Shown piece after piece: positions 16,980-26,361 of a stretch of DNA of 64,000 nucleotides. The stretch's first letter is position 1, and the number at the start of each line of letters is the position of its first letter. This DNA comes from Planctomycetota bacterium (GTDB taxonomy: Bacteria > Planctomycetota > UBA1135 > GCA-002686595). A program made the translations under genes and the position numbers. The notes under the pieces were generated by a model. The model saw nothing but the letters and a program-made list of their open reading frames with translations, was not told the DNA's origin and searched no databases. The stretch lies in assembly GCA_009691855.1 (NCBI GenBank), contig SIAI01000014.1, positions 29,677-93,676 of the forward strand. The letters are read 5' to 3'.

Positions 16980-18251
16980 TTGCTGCCCGACGACCCACGC
17001 GCGCGCGCGCGACGCGATCGCTGGCTGGCGCTCCTTTTTGGAGCGCTGGCGCTGGTGCTCGTGGTGCGCGCGGCGCGCAAGGGCGGTGGCGTGCTGCGCC
17101 GCAACCAGCAGTGGGGCGCGCGCTTCCTGGCACACGAGGATCCGTACTACGACCCGCTGCACGGCCAGCGCGAGCACGGGCCCTATCCGCCGTCGATGGC
17201 CTGGGTCGCGGCGCCGCTGGCCGCCTTGCCGATGCTGCCGGCGCGCATCCTGTGGGCCGCGCTGCAGGTGGGGGCGCTGGTGCTGCTGCTGCGGATGCTG
17301 CGGCGGCGCACGGTGGAGCTGTGGCCGCTGCTCGAGCCGCACGTGCCCGCCCTGTACGGGCTCGCGCTGCTGCTCGCCAGCCGCTTCCTCTTGCGCGACA
17401 CGGCCGGCGGCGGCGGGAACCTGATCTACGCCGCGCTGGCGCTGGGCAGCGTGGAGCTCGCGCTGCGCGAGCGCGAGCTCCTCGCCGGCTGGCCGCTGGC
17501 GCTGTCGCTGGTGCTCAAGCCCAATCTCGCGCCGTTCCTCCTGTTCCTCGGGCTGCGGCGACGCTGGCGCGCGGTGGCGAGCACGCTGTTCGCGGTCGTC
17601 GTGCTCTACGCCTTGCCGGGGCTCTACTACGGGCCAGAGAAGTACGCGCAGCTCTCGCAGCGCTGGGCGCACGACGTGCTGAGCTTCGTGGAGCTGGACG
17701 AGCTCAACTCCAGCGCGCTCGTGCCCGACGGCCTGCCGCCGGCCGAGGACGGCATGAACCAGGACCTGCGCGAGGCCGTGTACCGCCTGTTCCGTCCGCC
17801 GGGGGACTCGGGCGCGTACGACGTGCACGTGGTCGAGCTCTCGCCCGCGGCCGCCAGCTGGATCGCGCGCGCGCTCGAGCTCGCGCTGGTCGCGGCCGCC
17901 GCCGTCACGGCCGCTCGCGCGCGCGGCGCACGGGCGGAGTGGCTGAGCGCGTTGCTGTTCTTCCCGCTGGCGCTCTTGTGCTCGCCGATCACCTGGAAGG
18001 CGCACCACGTGGTGCTGCTGCCGGTGTTCTATGCGCTCCTGTGCCGCGCCTTCGAGCCTGGGCGGCGCGCCCGCTGGCTGCTGGGCTTCCTGCTCGGCTA
18101 CTGGGTGGTGTGCGATCTCCTGGCGAAGGAGATCGTCGGCGACGCGCTGCGCGACTGGCTGCAGGCGGCCTCGGTCGTGGCCTGGGCCGACATCGCTTTG
18201 ATGGCGATCCTGATCGCGCTGGCCCGCGAGCGCGAGCCGCGCGAGGCATGA
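16980..18251 (+). CDS. DUF2029 (GT87-type) membrane glycosyltransferase, first of a tandem pair
   Basis: The 423-residue polytopic membrane protein has about 9-11 hydrophobic segments and a TTG start. An in-frame TAG at 16956 rules out longer forms. DUF2029 features include a first-loop segment FLAHEDPYYDPLHG followed by YPPSMAWVAAPLAALP, and a central LSLVLKPNLAPFLLFLGL motif (the KPN/Q signature). NSSALVPDG and SPITWKAHHVVLLPVFYALL near the C-terminus also fit. Family members are polyprenol-phosphate-mannose (or similar) dependent transferases acting at the outer membrane leaflet; the substrate here is unknown. Its stop overlaps the start of the next gene by ATGA, and both products are 423 residues, so they look like a tandem duplication that may form a heteromer. 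Confidence 0.85.
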   Translation: MLPDDPRARARRDRWLALLFGALALVLVVRAARKGGGVLRRNQQWGARFLAHEDPYYDPLHGQREHGPYPPSMAWVAAPLAALPMLPARILWAALQVGALVLLLRMLRRRTVELWPLLEPHVPALYGLALLLASRFLLRDTAGGGGNLIYAALALGSVELALRERELLAGWPLALSLVLKPNLAPFLLFLGLRRRWRAVASTLFAVVVLYALPGLYYGPEKYAQLSQRWAHDVLSFVELDELNSSALVPDGLPPAEDGMNQDLREAVYRLFRPPGDSGAYDVHVVELSPAAASWIARALELALVAAAAVTAARARGARAEWLSALLFFPLALLCSPITWKAHHVVLLPVFYALLCRAFEPGRRARWLLGFLLGYWVVCDLLAKEIVGDALRDWLQAASVVAWADIALMAILIALAREREPREA

Positions 18252-19519
18252 GCGGGCGCCGGCCCGGGCCGCACGCGCTGCTGCGCCTGCTCCTGCTCGG
18301 CCTGTGCGCGTACTTCGCCTGGCACGGCGTGCACGCCGGGCTGCGCGAGCGGGGCTCGGACTTCAGCGTCTACTACGACGCCGGTCGCGCGGTGCTCGCC
18401 GGCCGGGATCCGACGCTCGTCGAGCGCTATCTCTATCTGCCGGCCTTCGCCGTCGCGCTCGCGCCGCTGGCGGCCCTGCCTTACACCGCGGCGCTGGTGC
18501 TGTGGCAGCTGGCCTCGCTGGTGGCGCTGGCGTGGGTGACGGCGCGTTGCCAGCGGCGTTGCGAGCGCGCGCTGGGCGGCGCGCGTCCGTACCTCGCCTG
18601 GGCGCCGCTCGCGTGCGTGCTGCGCTTGGTGGACTCGAGCCTGGCCAACGGCCAGGCGAACCTGCTGGTGCTGGCGCTGATCGTGGCCGCGCTGGAGGCC
18701 TGGTTCGAGCGCCGCGAGCGGCGCGCCGGGCTGCTGCTGGGCTGCGCCAGCGCGCTCAAGATCGTGCCGCTGTTTCTCGCCGTGGCGTTCCTGGCGCGGC
18801 GCGGCGTGCGCGCGTTCACGGTCGGCGTCGCGAGCACGCTGCTGCTGGTCCTGCCGCTGAGCGCGCTCGTGCTCGGCTGGCGCACGAACGCGGAGGGGCT
18901 CGCGCGCTGGTACCAGCAGGAAGTGCGCCCGTACCAGCGCGGTGGCGACGAGCTGCTGGCCGCGCGCGCCTACCTGCCGGGACAGAGCCTGACCGCCGTG
19001 ACCTATCGCCTGCTGTGCGACACGCCCGCGACCTCGGTCGGCGCCGCGGGGCCGCGCGCGAACCTGGTGGCGCTGGATCCGCAGCGCGTGAAGTGGATCG
19101 TGCGCGCGCTGAGCGCGGCGACCCTGCTCGCTCTGGCGGGAGCGCTGGCGCTCTCGGCGCGCAGCGCGGCGCCCGCGGCGCGCCTGCGCGAGGCGGCGCT
19201 GGTGCTGTGCGCGGCGCTGGCGCTGGCGCCGCTGGTGCACAAGGCGCACATGGTGTGGTTGGTCCTGCCCTACGCCGTGCTGCTGGGCTGCGCGCCGCCG
19301 CTCGTGCCGGTTCTGCGGCGCGCGCGCTGGGGGCTGGTGGGGCTCTCCGTGCTGGCCATCGGCGCCACCACGCCGACGCTGCTCGGGCGCGAGCTCGCCA
19401 CCTGGGCGCTGAGCTACGACGCGGTGTTCTTCGGGCTCGCGTGCGTCGGCGCGGCGCTGCTGGCGGACGTGTGGGGGACGCGGCGCGACGGCGCTCCGCT
19501 CACGGACTCAGCTTCTTGA
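18248..19519 (+). CDS. DUF2029 (GT87-type) membrane glycosyltransferase, second of a tandem pair
   Basis: The 423-residue product starts at an ATG inside the previous stop codon (ATGA), implying translational coupling. It has about ten hydrophobic helices. SDFSVYYDAGRAVLAGRDP is the typical DUF2029 first luminal loop with the conserved Asp-Tyr pair. YLPAFAVALAPLAALPY and NGQANLLVLALIVAALE (the GQ-N-motif helix) follow, then GCASALKIVPLFLAVAFL with the conserved lysine, and GQSLTAVTYRLLC. It is more like classic family members than its upstream partner. It probably transfers a sugar from a lipid-linked donor to an exported glycan. Its 3' end overlaps the convergent gene at 19500-20543 by 20 nt. 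Confidence 0.88.
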   Translation: MSGRRPGPHALLRLLLLGLCAYFAWHGVHAGLRERGSDFSVYYDAGRAVLAGRDPTLVERYLYLPAFAVALAPLAALPYTAALVLWQLASLVALAWVTARCQRRCERALGGARPYLAWAPLACVLRLVDSSLANGQANLLVLALIVAALEAWFERRERRAGLLLGCASALKIVPLFLAVAFLARRGVRAFTVGVASTLLLVLPLSALVLGWRTNAEGLARWYQQEVRPYQRGGDELLAARAYLPGQSLTAVTYRLLCDTPATSVGAAGPRANLVALDPQRVKWIVRALSAATLLALAGALALSARSAAPAARLREAALVLCAALALAPLVHKAHMVWLVLPYAVLLGCAPPLVPVLRRARWGLVGLSVLAIGATTPTLLGRELATWALSYDAVFFGLACVGAALLADVWGTRRDGAPLTDSAS

Positions 19520-20543
19520 AGTCGGCGCGCGTGCGCAGCGGGTCGAGCAGCTCGCTGTTCAAACGCTGGCGCAGGGCCGGCGCGCCCTCCAGCGCCATGC
19601 GCAGCTTGTCCATGGCCTCGTCCAGACGGCGGGTCATCGCGTAGCAGCAGGCCAAGTTGAACAGCGCCTCATGGCGGAACTTCTGGATGTCCGCGGGCGC
19701 GTCGACCGGAGTGGCGCTCAGCAAGAGCTCGCACCACGGCGCGGCCTCGGCGAACTTCTTGCGCCCGGCGCTGGTCACGGCGGCCATGTCGCAGGCCTTG
19801 GCCAGCGCGAAGGTCGCCTTGGGCGGACGCTCGCCGAGCGCTGCCAGGAGCTCGGCCGCGTGCCCGAAGCCCTTGACGGTGAGGTCGTCGTCGCGCTTCT
19901 CGTAGCCGAGCGCGCCGAGGTAGTAGTTCGTGGGCCAGTCGTCGGGACGTTCGAGGATGCGCTTCTTCGTCCAGGTCAGGCCGTCGATGCCGGAGTCGGC
20001 GGCCTCGTCGCGCACGGCGTAGACCTCGCTCGGCAGCACGAATCCGCTCACGTCGGCTCGTCCTTGCGCGGCGAACGACGGCAGCAGGGCCACGAAAGCG
20101 GCGCGCTCGAACTTCGGGCTCGGGCCCTTCGCGGGCGTGGTCACGGAGACGTGCAGGGCGAAGCTGTAATCCTCGGTCGTGGGGAAGGCGAAGAAGTGCT
20201 TGATGCTCGCCAGGCCGCGCATGTCGGCCGTGTACTCGCAGCACGCGACCTCGCCGGCCTGGAAGCTCTTGAACTTCGGCTCCTTCGTGCGCCGACGCAC
20301 GCGTTCGGCTCCCGGTAGGTAGGGGAAGTTGTCCTCGTACAGGAGCGACACGGCCACGCCGTCGCCCAGCCGGCCGAACAGCAGCGTGCCCGCCGGATCG
20401 TCGGGCGCCTCGGCCTTGAAGCCGGGCAGCGTGAGCGCGACCTCGACCTTCTGACCAGGGATGGTCGCGTGCTGCACCTCGTCCACGGACGCGTTCAGTA
20501 GCGCGAGGGAGCACAGGCAGGCGCCCAGGGACGGAGGCAACAT
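19500..20543 (-). CDS. exported protein of unknown function with TPR-like C-terminus
   Basis: The 347-residue protein starts with a plausible signal peptide (MLPPSLGACLCSLALLNASV). The middle part is beta-rich, with a segment resembling lipid- or stress-related PsbP-like domains (FPYLPGAERVRRRTKEP, FFAFPTTEDYSFALHVSV), a resemblance I would not press. The C-terminal third is helical and ends in one clear TPR-like unit: FRHEALFNLACCYAMTRRLDEAMDKLRMALE, then LLDPLRTRADFKKL, the usual end of planctomycete and myxobacterial TPR proteins. A TAGAAT hexamer sits 6 nt upstream of the ATG, suggesting a nearly leaderless transcript. I do not recognise a specific function. Confidence 0.8.
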   Translation of the reverse strand: MLPPSLGACLCSLALLNASVDEVQHATIPGQKVEVALTLPGFKAEAPDDPAGTLLFGRLGDGVAVSLLYEDNFPYLPGAERVRRRTKEPKFKSFQAGEVACCEYTADMRGLASIKHFFAFPTTEDYSFALHVSVTTPAKGPSPKFERAAFVALLPSFAAQGRADVSGFVLPSEVYAVRDEAADSGIDGLTWTKKRILERPDDWPTNYYLGALGYEKRDDDLTVKGFGHAAELLAALGERPPKATFALAKACDMAAVTSAGRKKFAEAAPWCELLLSATPVDAPADIQKFRHEALFNLACCYAMTRRLDEAMDKLRMALEGAPALRQRLNSELLDPLRTRADFKKLSP

Positions 20544-20602
20544 GTGCTCATTCTACCGACACTGCGTGGCGGCGCCTCGGCCCTCGTCACCGCGGGTACG
20601 CG

Positions 20603-21760
20603 CTACAGCTTCTTCAGTGCCACGTCGCCGCTCTGCGAGGAGATCGTGACGCTCGCGCCGCCGGCGCCGATCGTGCCCTTCAGCTTCTGGTCGCCGGCCT
20701 TCTTGCCCGCCTCGATCGTGATCGGGAAGTCGCAGGTGACGTTGCCATACGCCGTGCGCGCGTCGAGTGCGCAGGCGAAGCCCTCGGGCACGCGCAGGGT
20801 GACCTCGCCGTAGTTCGAGGAGAGCGTCCAGCCGTCCGTGAGGCGGCTGCCTTCGCGGGCGCGCGCGCGCACGTCGCCCGAGCCGCTGGCGGCGCGTAGC
20901 GCGCTGAGCACGCCGTCGATCTCGACCGTGCCGTAGTTGCTCTCGGCGTCGATCGCGCCGTTCACGCCGAGCAGGTGGACGTCGCCGCTGCCGGAGCGCG
21001 CCTTCAGCGCGCCGCTGGCCGCGCGCACGTGCACGCTGCCGTAGTTCGTTTCGAGCTCGAGCGTCTCGGCCGTGCCCGATTCGAGGCTGACGTCGCCCGA
21101 GCCGCTGTGGCAGGTGACGCGCTGGGCCTGGACCGTGCCGAGCTGCACCTCGCCGTAGCCGCTCGCGAGCTCGACGCGCTCGCCCGCGACGCGCCGTGCG
21201 CTGACGTCGCCCGAGCCGCTCTTCGCGAACAGGCCGCCGCGCGCTTCCTCGATCGTGACGTCGCCATAGCCGGTTTCCAGGCGACACGCGCCGAGCGCGC
21301 CCCGAGTGACGAGGTCGCCGCTGCCCGAGGTCGCGACGAGGCGCGTCCCGGGCGGCACGACCGCGTGGAAATCGGCGGTGGCCGCGAGGGTCATCGACAT
21401 ACCGCCGTCGCGGATCTCGAGCGGCTCGCCGACGAGGCGCACCTCGGGCCCGTGGGGACCGCGCTCGATCGCGAGCTGGTAGCGCGCCAGGACGGCCTCG
21501 GCCTCTTCCCGCGTGCGCCCGTTGGCGTGCAGCGTCGCGTGGATCTCAGGCTGCGCTCCCTCGACGGCCACCACCTCGGCGTCGCCGAAGCCGGTGTCCA
21601 GCGTCAGCGTCTCGCCGGCGCTGAGCTCGAGCGCGCGCGTCTCCTCGCGCTGGGCCCCCGCGTGCAGCGACATGCCGCCGGAGCTCGAGAAGTGGAACGC
21701 GCAGGCGCCGAGGGCCGACGACGCGCAGAAGGACAAGACAGACAACAGAGACGACTTCAT
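20603..21760 (-). CDS. DUF4097-type beta-strand repeat lipoprotein
   Basis: The predicted 385-residue protein starts at the ATG at 21760. Its signal sequence ends at a lipobox-like LGAC (Cys20), so it is probably an outer-membrane or periplasmic lipoprotein. From about residue 130 it is built of short beta-strand repeats of about 20 residues in which two turn motifs alternate: (S)GSGDV/L and (N/S/G)YGEV/SV/TV. SGSGDV-like turns occur at least six times, interleaved with YG-type turns. This is the DUF4097/DUF2807 (adhesin-like) right-handed helical fold, and the alternation suggests two different faces. Binding partner and role are unknown. No enzyme motif is present. Confidence 0.86.
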   Translation of the reverse strand: MKSSLLSVLSFCASSALGACAFHFSSSGGMSLHAGAQREETRALELSAGETLTLDTGFGDAEVVAVEGAQPEIHATLHANGRTREEAEAVLARYQLAIERGPHGPEVRLVGEPLEIRDGGMSMTLAATADFHAVVPPGTRLVATSGSGDLVTRGALGACRLETGYGDVTIEEARGGLFAKSGSGDVSARRVAGERVELASGYGEVQLGTVQAQRVTCHSGSGDVSLESGTAETLELETNYGSVHVRAASGALKARSGSGDVHLLGVNGAIDAESNYGTVEIDGVLSALRAASGSGDVRARAREGSRLTDGWTLSSNYGEVTLRVPEGFACALDARTAYGNVTCDFPITIEAGKKAGDQKLKGTIGAGGASVTISSQSGDVALKKL

Positions 21761-21876
21761 GGGCGGATCCTCATCCGGCAGCGGCGTGGGGCGCCCGACC
21801 GGGGGCGGCATCCTAGCGGGCGCGCGCGCTCCGCCCGTGTCCCTCGACACCCGCGATCGCTACCTTTTGCCGTTCC

Positions 21877-22641
21877 ATGACCGAGATCGCCAAGCTCACC
21901 TGGCCCGAGGCGCGCGCGCGCTTCGACGCCGACCTCGTGGTGCTGCTGCCCATCGGCTCCACCGAGCCGCACGGGCCGCACCTGCCGCTCGACACGGACG
22001 TCACCATCGCGCTGAGCCAGACGCGCGCGGCCGCGACGGAGTTCGAGCGCCTCGGCGTGAAGGTCTTGGTGCTGCCGGCGCTGCCCTACGGCGTCACCTA
22101 CTACACCGACGGCTTCGAGGGCCGCGTGACGCTGCGCACGGGCACGTTGTGGGCGGTGCTGGACGACATCGTCGAGTCGCTGGAGGAGCAGGGCGTGCGC
22201 CGCGTGGTGTTCTCCAACGCGCACCTCGAGCCGGCGCACGTGAATGTGCTGCGCGGCGTGGCCATGGACCACGCCACGCGCACCAAGGAGAAGGCGCAGG
22301 TGCTGTTTCCCGACAACACGCGCCGGCGCTGGGCGGCGACGCTGGGCGCGGAGTTCCAGAGCGGCGACTGCCACGCGGGCCGCTACGAGACGAGCCTCGT
22401 GCTGGCCAGCGACGAGGGGCACGTGCGCGCCGAGCGCGCAGAGCTCGCGCCGGTCGCCATCCACCTGCTGGACAAGATGAAGGACGGCGTGCGCTCCTTC
22501 GCCGACGCTGGCGCCAGCGCGGCATACTGCGGCGATCCGGCGTCGGCCTCGAGTTCCGAGGGGCGCGAACTCGTCGCCGCGCTGGCCGCGATGATCGTCG
22601 CCTCCGTGCGCGAAACCTGGCCCGACCTCTTTCCGCGATGA
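21877..22641 (+). CDS. creatininase (creatinine amidohydrolase/MftE-like) family protein
   Basis: The 254-residue protein is full length for the creatininase family. Metal-binding motifs are PIGSTEPHGPHLPLDTD (residues ~26-42), the NAHLEPAH region (the usual N-G/A-H), and CHAGRYETSLVL (usual HAGxxETS). Members hydrolyse amide bonds in cyclic or peptide substrates: creatinine, N-formyl intermediates of riboflavin/F420 biosynthesis, or the mycofactocin peptide. Nothing nearby indicates which applies here. It overlaps the thioesterase gene by ATGA. A TACCTT hexamer ends 10 nt before the ATG and no Shine-Dalgarno sequence is obvious. Confidence 0.93.
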   Translation: MTEIAKLTWPEARARFDADLVVLLPIGSTEPHGPHLPLDTDVTIALSQTRAAATEFERLGVKVLVLPALPYGVTYYTDGFEGRVTLRTGTLWAVLDDIVESLEEQGVRRVVFSNAHLEPAHVNVLRGVAMDHATRTKEKAQVLFPDNTRRRWAATLGAEFQSGDCHAGRYETSLVLASDEGHVRAERAELAPVAIHLLDKMKDGVRSFADAGASAAYCGDPASASSSEGRELVAALAAMIVASVRETWPDLFPR

Positions 22642-23072
22642 GCCCCGTGACCAAGAAGAAAACCTTCGTGACCCAGCTCGACGTGCGCTTCGGCGACGTC
22701 GATCCGGCCGGCATCGCCTACTACCCGCGCATCTACGAGTTCATCCACCAGGCGACCGAGGCGCTGTGGGACGTGCACGTGGGGCGGCGCTACTTCTATC
22801 TCCTGTCGGAGGAAAAGTTGGGCTTCCCGCTGGTGCACTCGGAGGTCGAGTTCAAGCACCCGCTGAACTTCGGCGACCGGCCGATCGTGAAGGTGACCGT
22901 GTTCAAGCTCGGCACGAGCTCGCTCGGGCTGCACTACAAGTTCTACGTGGACGAGATCGAGTGCGTGGACGCGCACATGACGGTCGTGTGCGTCGAGCTG
23001 GACGGGCTGAAGGCCAAGGCGATCCCCGCGGCGTATCGCGAGAAGTTCGAGGAATTGCTGGAGGAAGGCTGA
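22638..23072 (+). CDS. hot-dog fold acyl-CoA thioesterase (4HBT family)
   Basis: The 144-residue protein is the typical size of a single hot-dog domain. The N-terminal active-site motif RFGDVDPAGIAYYPRIYEF matches the 4-hydroxybenzoyl-CoA thioesterase class, whose catalytic Asp lies in the DVDPAGIAYY stretch. VHSEVEFKHPLNFGD forms the central beta region, and SLGLHYKFYVDEIECVDAHMTVVCVELD the following strands. It should hydrolyse an acyl-CoA (aromatic or short chain). It starts within the stop codon of the creatininase-like gene (ATGA), so the two are likely made together, though no pathway linking them is evident. Confidence 0.92.
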   Translation: MSPVTKKKTFVTQLDVRFGDVDPAGIAYYPRIYEFIHQATEALWDVHVGRRYFYLLSEEKLGFPLVHSEVEFKHPLNFGDRPIVKVTVFKLGTSSLGLHYKFYVDEIECVDAHMTVVCVELDGLKAKAIPAAYREKFEELLEEG

Positions 23073-23152
23073 GCGCGGCCTCCCGGACTGCTCGCGCTGG
23101 CGGTAGGCTCTGCGCTGGCGGGGAAGCGTTCCACGCCACTCTGGAGCCCGCG

Positions 23153-26100
23153 ATGAGGTATCGAGCTGTGACGCTTGCTGCGTGCGTGCTCGCGCTGTCG
23201 TCGGCGACGGTCGCGGCGCAGAGCTATCGCCTCAACGACTCGCTCGCGCGCGCGACGCCCTCCGGCGTGGGCTCGTTCCTGGTCACGCCGGATGAGACGC
23301 GCGTCGTCTACACGGGCGACTTCACGGCCAACGGGAGCGGCGACCAACTCTACTGCGCGCCCACGGACGGCAGCGCGGCGCCGGTGCTGCTCGCTACGGA
23401 GGCGGGCGGGGCGATCCTGAGCTTCTGGATCGCCGCGCAGAATGAGCGCGTCCTGTTCCTGCGCGACCAGCCGAACCAGCGCCAGCTGTTCTCGGTCCCG
23501 CTCGACGGCGGCGAACCCGCGCTGCTGCTCAACGGGCCGCTCGTTCCGGGGGGTACGGTCCCCGGTTACTACCTCGGGCGTGAGGGGTTGCGCCTCGTCT
23601 TCTTCGCCGACAAGCAGACGAACGACGTCTTCGAGCTCTACTCCGCGCCCATCGACGGCAGCGCGGCGCCGATCCAGCTCAGCGGAACGATGGTCGCTGG
23701 GGGCGACGTGAGCGGGGCGAACATCAGCCGCGACGGCACGCGCGCGGTCTATCGCGCGGACCAGGACGCCGACGGCGTGTTCGATCTCTACGGCGTGCCC
23801 GTGGGCGGCAGCGCTCCGGCCGTGCGCCTGGACAGGAGCTTCTTCAACGGCGACGTGCAGAGCGACTTCCAGGTCTCGGCCGACGGCCTGGGCGTGATCT
23901 ACCGTCACGACCAGGACGTGCACCTGAACTACGGGCTCTTCGTCGCGCGCACGGACGGCAGCCTGGCGCCCGTGCGCCGCAGCGCGCCGCTGCCAATCAG
24001 CCGGCGCGTGGTTTCGTACGTGCTGGGCGCCGACGAGGACACGCTCGTGTATCTCGCCGACCAGGACACGCTGCTCGTGGAGGAGCTCTACCGCACGTCC
24101 GCCGTGAGCGGCGGCACGCCGTTCAAGCTCAACGCGCCGCTAGGCGGGCTGGAGGTCGACTGGTTCGGCCTGAGCCCGGATTCGGCCTGGCTCGTGTACA
24201 CCACCAGGCAGAGCGGTCAGGTGCTCGAGCTCCTTTCGGTGCCGACCGACGGCAGCGCGCCGGCGCGCAAGCTCAACGCCGCGCTGCAGGCGAACAACGC
24301 CATCCTCGCGCGCGTCGTCACGCTCGACAGCCAGCACGTGGTGTACACCGAGGACCGCGGCTTCGAGCCGCCCTTTCGCCTGTGGACGGTGCCGATCGAC
24401 GGCAGCCAGCCGGCCGTGTTGATCGATGCCTCGGCCGATTATTTGACCGGACTGCCGCAGGGCAGCGACCTGTACTACCGCAGGAAGAGGACCGGCACCG
24501 ACGTGCTCGATGTCCTGCGCGTGCCCATCGACGGCGGCGTGAGTTTGCGCGTCAACGACGAGCTCGTCTCGGGCGGCCGCGTCCAGACGGCGGCGCACCT
24601 CGCCAGCGGGCGCGTGCTGTACTCGGCCGAGCAGGACCATGCCCAGGCTTTCGAACTGTACGACGTGGCCGACACGGGCGGGAGCTCGACAAAGATCTCG
24701 GGCCCGCTGTCGCTGGGCGCGCTGCTCGGGCACGTGGAGTCCTTCGTTGTCGCGCCGGACGGCGCGCGGGCCGTGTACGTGGCCGAGCAGGACTCCAGCG
24801 AGGCCCTGGAGCTCTACAGCGTGCTCACCGACGGCCTGGGCGGCGCCGTGCGCCTGAACACGACCTTCGGCACGGCCGAGCCGGAAGTCACGCGCCTCGA
24901 CATCAGCCCCGACTCGACCTGGGTGCTGGCCCTGCTCGAGGCCAGCGCGTCGAGCTCGACGCTGCAAGCGGCGCCGCTCGACGGCAGCGGTCCTTTGCAG
25001 CTCTTGAGCAGCGTCCCGCCCGGCAGCAGCGCGGTCGAGGTCCTGGACCATGCGCTCACCGCGGATTCGAGCCGGGTCGTGTTCAGCTACCGCGCCACGC
25101 CCGGCGCCTTGCACCTGGCGGTGCGCGCGCTCGACGCCGGCCAGCCGCAGCTCGAGCTGGTGGCGAGCCTTGGCGCGCCAGAGAACAAGCTCTTCTTCGA
25201 GGTCGCGGCCGACGCGAGCTTCGTGGCCTTCATCGACCAGCTCACACCCGGGGTGTCAGAGCTCTTCCGCGTGCCGCTCGACGGCAGCTTGGCGCCCGCG
25301 CGCCTGAACGGCGCGCTGGTGGCGGCCGGCGACGTGGGCGGCGACGTGCTGCGCGGGGATCAGTACCCCTTCGCGCTCAGTCCCGACTCCGCGCGCGTCG
25401 TGTACCTCGCCGACCAGGACGTGAACGGGGTCAACGAGCTCTACGGCGGGCCCAGCGACGGCAGCTTGGCGATGCTGAAGCTGAGCGGCGCGCTGGTGGC
25501 GGGCGGGGACGTGCAGCTCGATCCGGGCGGCGAGTACCGCATCAGCCCCGACTCTACGCGCGTCGTCTTCCGCGCCGAGCGCGACGTCGACGGCGAGATC
25601 GAGCTCTTCTCGGCCCCGCTCGACGGCTCGCTCGCGCCCGTGCAGCTCAACGGCGCGCTGGTCGCGGGCGGCGACGTGGGCGCGTTCTGCATCAGCCCGG
25701 ATGCGACGCGCGTCGTCTACCTGGCGGACGAGGAGCAGGACGAGCTCTTCGAGCTCTTCAGCGCGCCGCTGGACGGCTCGGCGCCGCGCGTGAAGCTGAA
25801 CGGCGCGCTGGTCGCCGGCGGCGACGTGGCCACGCTCGCGGCGGGCGGTATCGCGCTCGTGCTCGGCTCCGGCGGACGAGTCGCGTTCCTGGCTGACGCC
25901 GCGGTGGACGAGCGTTACGAGCTCTTCAGCGCGCCGCTGGACGGCAGCGCGCCCGCGCTCGCGCTCAACGCGGCTCTGCCACCCGCAGGCGACGTGCTGG
26001 ACGGATTCCAGCTCACGCCGGACGGTCTGGACCTGGTCTACGCCGCCGATCCGCTGCTGGACGAGCGGTTCGAGCTCTTTCTCGTCGCTCTGGACGGCAG

Positions 26101-26284
26101 CCGCGGTCCACGCCGCGTGAGCGGGCCCTTCGTGTCGCTCGGCGGCCTCGTGCTCGCGCCGCCGCGCTTCCAGATGCATCCCGACGGCCGGCGCGTGCTG
26201 TACCTCGCCGACCAGGACACGGATGGCCACGCCGAGCTGTATGCCGGCCTGTTCGGCCGCTGGGCGCGGCGCGCGTCCCGCTGA
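23153..26284 (+). CDS. secreted giant WD40/TolB-like beta-propeller repeat protein
   Basis: The 1,043-residue protein has a Sec signal peptide (MRYRAVTLAACVLALSSATVAAQ). The rest is built from about 18 tandem units of ~50-58 residues. A unit reads roughly LNGALVAGGDV, then SPDSTRVVYLADQD, then ELYSAPLDGS, as in PD40/WD40-like propeller blades. The best-conserved units are the last six or seven (about 25,270-26,240), where DNA-level repetition is also visible (GACGGCAGC and GAGCTCTTC recur). That many blades could make two or three propellers. No membrane anchor or sorting motif is seen at the C-terminus. It may bind glycans or peptides outside the cell; there is no direct evidence for either. 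Confidence 0.88.
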   Translation: MRYRAVTLAACVLALSSATVAAQSYRLNDSLARATPSGVGSFLVTPDETRVVYTGDFTANGSGDQLYCAPTDGSAAPVLLATEAGGAILSFWIAAQNERVLFLRDQPNQRQLFSVPLDGGEPALLLNGPLVPGGTVPGYYLGREGLRLVFFADKQTNDVFELYSAPIDGSAAPIQLSGTMVAGGDVSGANISRDGTRAVYRADQDADGVFDLYGVPVGGSAPAVRLDRSFFNGDVQSDFQVSADGLGVIYRHDQDVHLNYGLFVARTDGSLAPVRRSAPLPISRRVVSYVLGADEDTLVYLADQDTLLVEELYRTSAVSGGTPFKLNAPLGGLEVDWFGLSPDSAWLVYTTRQSGQVLELLSVPTDGSAPARKLNAALQANNAILARVVTLDSQHVVYTEDRGFEPPFRLWTVPIDGSQPAVLIDASADYLTGLPQGSDLYYRRKRTGTDVLDVLRVPIDGGVSLRVNDELVSGGRVQTAAHLASGRVLYSAEQDHAQAFELYDVADTGGSSTKISGPLSLGALLGHVESFVVAPDGARAVYVAEQDSSEALELYSVLTDGLGGAVRLNTTFGTAEPEVTRLDISPDSTWVLALLEASASSSTLQAAPLDGSGPLQLLSSVPPGSSAVEVLDHALTADSSRVVFSYRATPGALHLAVRALDAGQPQLELVASLGAPENKLFFEVAADASFVAFIDQLTPGVSELFRVPLDGSLAPARLNGALVAAGDVGGDVLRGDQYPFALSPDSARVVYLADQDVNGVNELYGGPSDGSLAMLKLSGALVAGGDVQLDPGGEYRISPDSTRVVFRAERDVDGEIELFSAPLDGSLAPVQLNGALVAGGDVGAFCISPDATRVVYLADEEQDELFELFSAPLDGSAPRVKLNGALVAGGDVATLAAGGIALVLGSGGRVAFLADAAVDERYELFSAPLDGSAPALALNAALPPAGDVLDGFQLTPDGLDLVYAADPLLDERFELFLVALDGSRGPRRVSGPFVSLGGLVLAPPRFQMHPDGRRVLYLADQDTDGHAELYAGLFGRWARRASR

Positions 26285-26361
26285 GCGATCACGCGCGCGA
26301 GGCGTGGGATAGCGCTGCGCGCGCTTTCCAAGGCCGGCCGCGGACGGGAGACTGAGCACCC

